Assembly (NCBI GenBank): GCA_944472155.2
Contig: OX235273.1
Location: 83,570,793 to 83,634,792 of the forward strand
Direction of reading: 5' to 3'
Source of the DNA: Trichobilharzia szidati
Taxonomy: Eukaryota; Platyhelminthes; Trematoda; Strigeidida; Schistosomatidae
DNA: 64,000 nucleotides
This document shows positions 57,270 through 64,000 of the stretch, in pieces. A program made the position numbers and the translations under genes. Under the pieces are notes generated by a model, which saw only the letters and a program-made list of their open reading frames with translations, searched no databases and was not told the origin of the DNA. The number at the start of each line of letters is the position of its first letter. Positions within the stretch are counted from its first letter, which is position 1.

Positions 57270-58480
57270 ATTAAAGGGGCGAATAAAAATAACCGTATTA
57301 ACGATGATGATAGTGACATTAATAATACCTGTTTTCTCATAAGACCTCAGTAAGTTAAAAAAATTTTTGTCGCTTTCATTACCTACTTGCCTAGTTGTAA
57401 GAATATTTTCAAAAATGATGAAAAATAAATATACTGATGCAGTCTTGCCATTTAAATGAGGCATGATGTAATATTTATTGAACTGTGTTATCATTATGTA
57501 ATAAGAGTTAATTCAAATTAGTTTCCTTTTTGTCACATTAGTTAAGGGTTGTCTTCATAAAATAATTACAATAGTTTAATGAGTGTTGTTCATATTCATC
57601 ATAGACAGCTTTGATAGTGATGACAGATTGATTAAATCCATTTTTACCGAAGAACTAAACTGTGTTGTTCCAACCAACTTCACTATGGAAGAATGTCTAC
57701 GTGAAAGTGATTAATTTTTTGATAGTCACCTCAATGTTTCCTTCGAAACTGCTCATAGTTAATATCTCAGCTCTTGTCAGAACTTCAGTAATTCTTCTAT
57801 TGGTGGACACAGAATCTGAACCTTAGTATATAGCTAATACATTTCGCTCCAATCAATCAAGGAAAAGTAAAAATTGAGTTAAAATGATTATTACTCGGTT
57901 GATCATCACTAGAAGCGGATTCAAGAATGCAAATTTTGTCCCACTTCAAGCTTGTGAGCTACATGTGCCTACATCTTCAGTGAGTGTTGCTGTCCAACGC
58001 CTAAATTCCAAATCGTTATCCAGTAGACAGGTAGATTCCACAGCTGACCACTATCAACTAAATGATAATCAAATACTATTCGAAAGTGTCACCTTATTTA
58101 AATTTTTGATGTAATTTTGGTGGTGATTTACAAATATGTGTATATAATTATAGTTTAAGTGTACAATTACAGTTTAGTTCTCCCTGTAGGTTAAAACAAT
58201 AAAAACTTACCATTCTCAGGTTTTGTGCGATGAAATCATACTACTTTCGAGTAGACTATATTATATAAGTGAATTTAATTATAAGGCTCAGTTATTTCAC
58301 TGATAAACGAATTATTTCAGCATCTAAACTTCACAGAATAAATTTCCTAAAGTGTCATGTAACAAGCTGAATTTTATTTGTGAAACTTGTAGTCAGATAA
58401 ATTAGTTTGAGTATTTAAGGTTAGTACAAGTTTATTACTTTGCCAGTGTAGTGACTATTTAAGATTTATTATCAAGTGTT
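57270..58480. other. No gene recognised
   Basis: Short AT-rich frames only. Confidence 0.4.
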
Positions 58481-58499
58481 GGTCCGCATTGATTTGATC

Positions 58500-58720
58500 A
58501 GTTGCAGGATTGATGACGAGTCGACATCAGTTAGAGAAGCATTGGAAAGTGTGTGAGTACGGCAGAGTCGTTCTGTCCTAGATTGGGTCTCTTCAGCTTT
58601 ACGCGATTGTTGAGGCTTGAACCCAGGACCTTCTGGTTCAACGGAAAGGTCGTATAGTACCGAGCCAATGAGGTCCGATCAAATGGCCCATGAATTCCAC
58701 GATTTCACGAAAATTTCTGA
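58500..58720 (-). mobile_element. Alpha-type SINE relic with decayed hammerhead
   Basis: The minus strand shows a tRNA-like head (TTGGCTCGGTACTA as box A, GGGTTCAAGCCTC as box B). It is followed about 20 nt later by CTGAAGAG-ACCCAATCTAGGAC-AGAAC (from 58596 down). The schistosome alpha SINE family is known to pair a tRNA-type promoter with a hammerhead of the form CTGATGAG, CCCAAATAGG, CGAAAC. Here the core GAAAC reads AGAAC, so self-cleavage is doubtful. Confidence 0.55.
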
Positions 58721-59229
58721 CTGAGACCTGCAAAATAGGATGAAGATTTTAATATCCACCTATAACATGGTATGTGTATATGTATGTATTTATAGGATTT
58801 TTTTGATATAATAATATGAACTGCGACAAAATAACTATTGTCGTAGTAGTGGCTAAAATTCAAGCAACATAAGTGGTTATGTAATTAATAGAATACTTTA
58901 CGGAATGGAAGCCAAAGTCATTAGAATGTATGTATGTGTTTTTATCTCTGTAAGAACCACCAAATTGTTCACTAAGCAAGCTTCATCAAACAGTATGTGT
59001 CACCAGTACTATGCGACGAACAACATAACTTAGAACGAAGGGGAATTTTCTCCGTAGATTCTGCATTTATTGAGAGTTATTGATCCTTGTTTGGTGGTGT
59101 CAGACCAACAGTGGTATAATGTAGATCACAATAAAAACCTATATTAAGATTGTGTCACTTCATCTAAGCCAGTAAAACGTTAATATAGTGGTAAATGAAC
59201 AAAATAAATATAAACGATATTTACAGTGT

Positions 59230-60215
59230 TTGTTGGTAATGTATGTCTTAATGCTTCAACAGTGCATCTCCACTTCATCCTCTTCTCTGAAGTCCTCTTT
59301 GACTGGATCCACGTCTAACCATAAGTGTCATCTGATTATCACATGACCTCCTCCATGTCACTCTCCGACTCAATCCCAACCCGTCATTTCCCATTCACCT
59401 TCCATTCGAGGGCCTAGTGTGCAATGCCACTCAACGGTTGTCTCAGAGTTTGTCTGATGCATCTACATTTTCTTCAGCATGTTTGTTGGTCAACAGCTTC
59501 TTCGTTGGTTCCTTCCCAGAGTTCCCAGTTACTTATCTTTTCTGGTTGGACATCTGATCATCTATATGAAGCGAAGGCTTCTGTTGGTGTCTCTTGACCC
59601 CATCGGGAATTCGTTTAGTGGCGTTCAAAGTTTCTGAAATAAATAAAAGAAGTGACTTAACACTGGGCTTGGAAATCCAGATCTTGGTCCTTATTCCGAG
59701 TGCAGTAGATTTCCACATCGATTTCCGACTAATGAATACCAGTCTACATTTATCGATCCTGCCTTCGACACCCTCATCAGTGCCGTTTGTTGTTGAAACG
59801 ATGCTGGCTAGATAAGTGAACGAAGTGACCTCTTTCGTACTTCTTCCATCGATAGTGATTGGTGTTTATTGTTGTCGGTTGATTATCTTTATCACCTCTA
59901 GTTTCTCCATATTCATTTGAAGTGCACTCTTTGCTGCTTCTTCTACCAACTTGTTGGTTTCCACTGATGTATTTCTAGAAACATTGTTTAAAAGCAAGGA
60001 TTCACTAGTAGAAGTCCATTTGCCTTGATCATTCTTCCATAGTTTCGATTCGTTGCCATTTGATATTTGTGGCGGCTGGAAGAAAGCCTTGGTCCTAGGT
60101 TTCAGGCTAGTTGGCACTCGTCAACAAAGTCTATCTGCAATCGTGAAGGAACTCATGTCCATTCTGAGATTCTAGGTGATAGTGAGCCACCTAGAATGAT
60201 GGTCACATTGCAAAG
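59230..60215 (-). pseudogene. RTE-like LINE relic, reverse transcriptase C-terminus and 3' UTR
   Basis: TNKLVEEAAKSALQMNMEKLEVIKI and MWKSTALGIRTKIWI-KPSVKSLLL parallel NKLAEEASKIGLQANIEKTEVMKI and MWRSTALSIKNKIRIFNSNVKSVLL in the copy at 62465-64000. The 3' part (59230-59460) matches that copy's 3' UTR (CACATGACCTCCTCCA, CACTCTC). Frameshifts throughout. Confidence 0.7.
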
Positions 60216-60884
60216 GTGACTGATAGAATCCAGTTTGCCCTAAATAGAGGACTAGACACGTGACAATAGTTACTTATATGTGTTCAATCAATATTTTCCG
60301 TTCACAGAAAATTATTTTTCATCAGCGGATATAGTTCATATGAATTTGCCTCAGAATCTGTCTTCAATGATCCCAACCTATTCGTATTACATATTCAGGA
60401 CATCTATTCCCTCGTCCATTTTCCGACGATTATGAATAGCAGGTTGAGAACATGAATTGTGCACTTCTGTTTATATTGAATTGATTTTTGGCTTCAACTT
60501 GAGTGCATCATTCTTCATTTTGCAAGTATTAGAATTTTACCGATTCCTTATCACTATTATTTTTGGGGTCACTACGATGAAGTTTTGAATTAATTGTGAC
60601 TATATTTGGTTTCCGTACTTAATTTTTTCTAAGTAACAATGAATTTAACACGATCTGTGATCATTATCCAACGTAATACTTGGTTAATATGGTGAAGTGG
60701 AAGAAATTCCCAATTTAAAAACTGAAGCGGTCAGATGTAAATTTGTTGAAAATAGGAAATCCTCACTCCTTGAGTTCAAGTCCACCACGAGCTTCACATC
60801 TCATCACATTTTGGTTGTGATAATATTCCTGATGAAGCTAAAATACGATTGTTGAAGGAAATATCAGAGTACCATAATTCAAAT

Positions 60885-61110
60885 GGAAACCAACAGATTA
60901 GCTGAAGAGTTAGTGAATGCAGACCTTCAAGTGAACACAGAGGTCAGGGGTCATGAAGATAACCAACTAAAAACAAGAAGCACTAGTCACCACTTATGAG
61001 AGAAATGTAGACAAAGTCATCTCCTTCACTTATCTGAATTGAACAGTGTCAGTTCAACCAAAGGGCACATGGTGGATGATGGCAAGACTAAGCATGATCG
61101 AAACGAGAAA
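60885..61110 (+). pseudogene. RTE-like LINE relic
   Basis: NRLAEELVNADLQVNTEV, with a following frame rich in CDKVISFTYLN-like words, corresponds to the NKLAEEASKIGLQ through FTYLGS region. Multiple breaks. Confidence 0.45.
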
Positions 61111-61298
61111 GCAAGACATGTGTTTATTGCTTTCATATCAGTGTGGAGGTCAACTACACTCAGCACACGGGACAGCAATCATTATCAAAACTGATAGCGT
61201 GTCATTCTATCTCATATTACACAAGAGCTCGATTTTATCTAGTCTATCACATTCTTTCATTTAACTCCAATTAGGTCTTCACCCACTATTGCATTAAA

Positions 61299-61622
61299 AT
61301 ATTCACTAATTTCTTACTGAAAAGCTTGAAGACGAATTTATTGGAAATATCTGTTCGCTAAAATATACTTTTTATAAATATTTAAAGGGAATTTCGAAAT
61401 TATGCAAAGCAGATATCTTTTCAAAAGACAGTCATACATATACAGTATATATTTTGTTATTCATAAAGCATGCTTATATTTGTCATGATTTGGAAATATC
61501 TTGTAATAATATACCTACAACAAACAAACCACGATGATCATCAATCAGAAATTTCGTCGTTACGAGCATGTCAGTACAACAGGGTGTTTATTTTGACAGA
61601 AAGACATCGTTAAGGTTTTTTA
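61299..61622 (+). promoter_or_regulatory. Orphan copy of the protease promoter block
   Basis: Collinear with the minus strand of 37690-38030 and with 6990-7320. Shared in order: AGCTTGAAGACGAATTTATT, ATATCTGTTCGCT, AATTTCGAAATTATGCAAA, CATAAAGCATGCTTATATTTG, CAATCAGAAATTTCGTCGTTA, GAGCATGTCAGTA and ACAGAAAGACATCGTTAA. Homology ends where exon 1 should begin, and no signal-peptide exon follows. Confidence 0.75.
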
Positions 61623-61629
61623 GGAGTAG

Positions 61630-62205
61630 TTGAAAGAACCTGTTTGCCTAAACTATGCTGTCTAATTTCAAGCTAATACTCGGAGTCATTATCTTCTTCT
61701 AACTGATGTATGTATGTTAAATATCCCTCAAACGATGGGGTGTACCATGTACTGCTAATAGTTGAGATGAGAGGTTTTCCACCGATCACATCAATCAACA
61801 AGTAGTGCTCACCAGCCACATCAAAGTGAAGTGAATGACGGAGGGCTTTTCTTCCTGGTTGTGGGTGAGCTCACATGGTTTGACTCCGCTCAGACAGACG
61901 AATCAGTTCAAAACATCCCCTTTCTGGTTAGCTACTTGGACGAACTGGTGGTACCATAAATCGAATCCACAACTGTAAAATTGCAAATTAATTTGACAAC
62001 TGTGAATTTGACTTATGGCGTAAAGCATAATCGACTTAGGTCTCAATAATGTTAAGTTTCCACAGATTACTTCTGTAATGAAAACCATAAATTCACAAAA
62101 GGCTAGAAGAAATATGTCATGAACCAGTTGACAAATGCATTCAGACTGCTACATAATGAATACATTAAATATAGTTCGATAGTTCATGAATATAAATATT
62201 TTCAC
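61630..62205. other. Unassigned sequence behind the orphan promoter
   Basis: No protease exon and no recognised domain. 61730-61920 is somewhat GC-richer and may be part of an unidentified repeat. Confidence 0.4.
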
Positions 62206-62209
62206 ATTT

Positions 62210-62350
62210 CCCATCCAAGGAAAAACAAAACAATACGGTTTTTCATTTTTTCAACCTATCAAATATGAACATAGTCTGAACATATTAAATTTGTAAGTAA
62301 TGTTCGAATTAATAAAATCCAGTGAGAATGATATACCGTGGAGTGGTTTC
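62210..62350 (-). repeat. Unknown repeat pair with 32320-32470
   Basis: The minus strand shares ATTCTCACT-GATT-TAT-AATTCGAAC-TTAC, ATATGTTCA and TTTGATAGGTTGAAAA with 32320-32470. Confidence 0.6.
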
Positions 62351-62464
62351 TGTTCCTGTTACTTTCCAATACACCTATGGATATATATCTGAGACAACTG
62401 GTGTCAAGGAGCCTAATCCTAAGATCTTATCATTTTCAAAGACGCTCCGAATCGACAACCACTA

Positions 62465-64000
62465 AGCACAGATTATTATTATTGTTTCTTTTAGTTCCTA
62501 GAGGAACATAGGGCTTAAGCTTCCAAGTCTCCATTGCGTTCGCTTCTCAGCTAGAGTATTCACCTGCCTCTAAGTCTGCCCACACGTTTTCATCTCCTCT
62601 TCACATGACCTCCTCCAAGTCACTCTCGCACTGACGACCAACTCGCCGCTTCCCTTCCACTCGAGCAATGGCTTGTCTAGTGATGTAACGTGATGGTTTC
62701 CTAAGAGTATGGCCAATACATCTCCATTTCCTCCTGCCTATTTGTTTCACAATCGGTTCCTGGTTGGTTCGCTCATTGCAGAGATCCCTATTGCTGATCT
62801 TTTCTGGCCATCTGATCTTGAATATTGAGCAAAGACAACTGTTAATGAAGGTCTGTAGTTTGTTTGAGATGCCCTTTATGACGCGCCAGGTATCCGATCC
62901 ATATAGTAGCACTGACTTCACATTGGAGTTGAAAATCCGGATCTTATTTTTGATGCTGAGTGCTGTTGACCTCCACACAGACTTGAGAGTAGTGAAAGCT
63001 TGTCTTGCTTTTCCGATTCTTGCTTTGATATCCTCGTCAGTTCCGCCGGCCCGTAGTTGAGACGATGCTTCCCAGGTAGGTAAAATAGGTTGTTTCTTTC
63101 AGGTTCCTATCATTTATGCTGATCTTTGTCTGTTGTTGTTGTTCTTGTCCGGGAATCTTCATCACCTCTGTTTTCTCTATGTTCGCCTGAAGTCCTATCT
63201 TTGATGCTTCTTCTGCCAATTTGTTGCTTTTCGCTTGCATATATATTCCAGTTTGTGGGAAATCAGACATACATCATCGGCGAAGTCCAGATCCTCCAAG
63301 TTTTTGTGTGAGTCCATTTTATGCGTGTTTCCTCATTGCCCGCTGTTTGTCGCATCATCCAATCTACTGCAATCAGGAAAATCATTGGCGATAGTAGGCA
63401 GCCAGCTTGTCTTACTCCTGTCTTCACTTCGAAGGATTCCGTAAGTTTCCCGTTGTGGATTACTTGGCTAAAGCATTGTCGTACTGCTGTTTGATGAGAT
63501 GTATAATTGTCGGTGGCACCTCGTAATAGCGAAGTAGTTTCCAAATCACCCCTCGATCAACGCTGTCGAAGGACTTTTCAAAGTCGATGAAGTTGAGATA
63601 GAGAGGTGACTGCCATTCCAAGCTTTGTTCAATGATGATCCGTAGTGTTGCGATTTGATCAATGCATGACTTGTTTCTCCTGAATCCAGTCTGTTCCGGT
63701 CGAAGTTTTTCATCCAGGTTGGCATGTTTGATTCCCTCCAGGATGATGCGGCTTAGTATTTTGCTTGGGATGGACAGGAGCATAATTCCGCGCCAGTTCT
63801 TGCATTGACTTAGGTCTCCTTTCTTTGGTAGTTTGAATAAGTATCCTTTCTTCCAATCCTCGGGCACTTTGCCTTCTTTCCACACCTTCTCCAGTAGTGG
63901 CGTCATCAAGTCCGCTATTGTCTCTGGGTCCACTTTCAATGCTTCTGCTATTATTCCATCTGGTACTGCTGCTTTTCAAGTTTTAGCATCTTGATTGCCT
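62465..64000 (-). mobile_element. RTE-like LINE, reverse transcriptase to 3' end, frameshifted and cut by the window edge
   Basis: From the window end inward the minus strand encodes PEDWKKGYLFKLPKKGDLSQ and NWRGIMLLSIPSKILSRI, EQTGFRRNKSCIDQI, then LNFIDFEKSFDSVDR. In the next frame come FSQVIHNGKLTESFEVKTGV and LLSPMIFLIAVDW. NLEDLDFADDVCLISH (active site, near 63271-63285) follows in another frame, then NKLAEEASKIGLQANIEKTE and YLGSIVS, then STALSIKNKIRIFNSNVKSV, FINSC and WIGHTLRKP-like words. At least two frameshifts lie around FADD and one before the C-terminal block, so this copy is not autonomous. The 3' UTR ends near a TTATTATTATTG run at 62473. The family is the RTE-like LINE abundant in schistosomes. 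The endonuclease lies outside the window. Confidence 0.8.

Overview
The window looks like genomic DNA of a blood fluke (Schistosoma or a close schistosomatid). It is AT-rich, with short coding exons split by GT-AG introns. It holds a family of cathepsin D-like aspartic proteases with schistosome-type N-termini, and it is full of trematode-type retroelements: RTE-like and CR1/Jockey-like LINEs, tRNA-derived SINEs, a hammerhead-bearing alpha-type SINE and a Penelope-like relic. The species call is inference from these families.

The organising theme is a cluster of six-exon aspartic protease genes. Gene A (7346-11657, +) is complete and has both catalytic aspartates. Gene B (45131-50346, -) is equally complete, and all six exon lengths match gene A (198/243/200/120/265/162 nt). 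However, its second catalytic motif reads STGIS instead of DTGTS, so it should be an inactive homologue. Locus C (35772-37659, -) keeps the promoter, exons 1-2 and the start of exon 3, then stops. Locus D (20064-28789, -) keeps good exons 1, 2, 3 and 6; its exon 4 has stop codons and a lost donor, and a 3.9 kb LINE lies inside exon 5. A lone decayed exon 5 lies at 415-690 (-). A promoter copy with no coding exon behind it lies at 61299-61622 (+).

Between these loci: 0.7-7 kb holds a very long inverted repeat with a second foldback element nested in one arm. 11.7-20 kb holds unknown repeats, a BEL/Pao-type gag reading frame bounded by splice-like sites (16472-17446, -) and RTE scraps. 22.7-26.5 kb is the full-length CR1/Jockey-like LINE (932-codon open ORF2), flanked by a 9-bp repeat. 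29-35 kb holds a three-copy interspersed repeat, a SINE and a LINE relic. 38-45 kb holds RTE scraps, a 46-bp perfect hairpin with a hammerhead-like loop and a Penelope-like endonuclease tail. 50-62 kb is mostly gene-free with decayed LINE and SINE pieces. 62.5-64 kb is a longer but frameshifted RTE-like LINE that runs off the window end.

The proteases do not form a pathway here. They are paralogues with a shared promoter block (CCAAT-like element, TATA box and a conserved start-region motif) and are at different stages of being kept, re-purposed or lost. Apart from genes A and B, the LINE ORF2 and perhaps the gag frame, no intact coding sequence could be supported.
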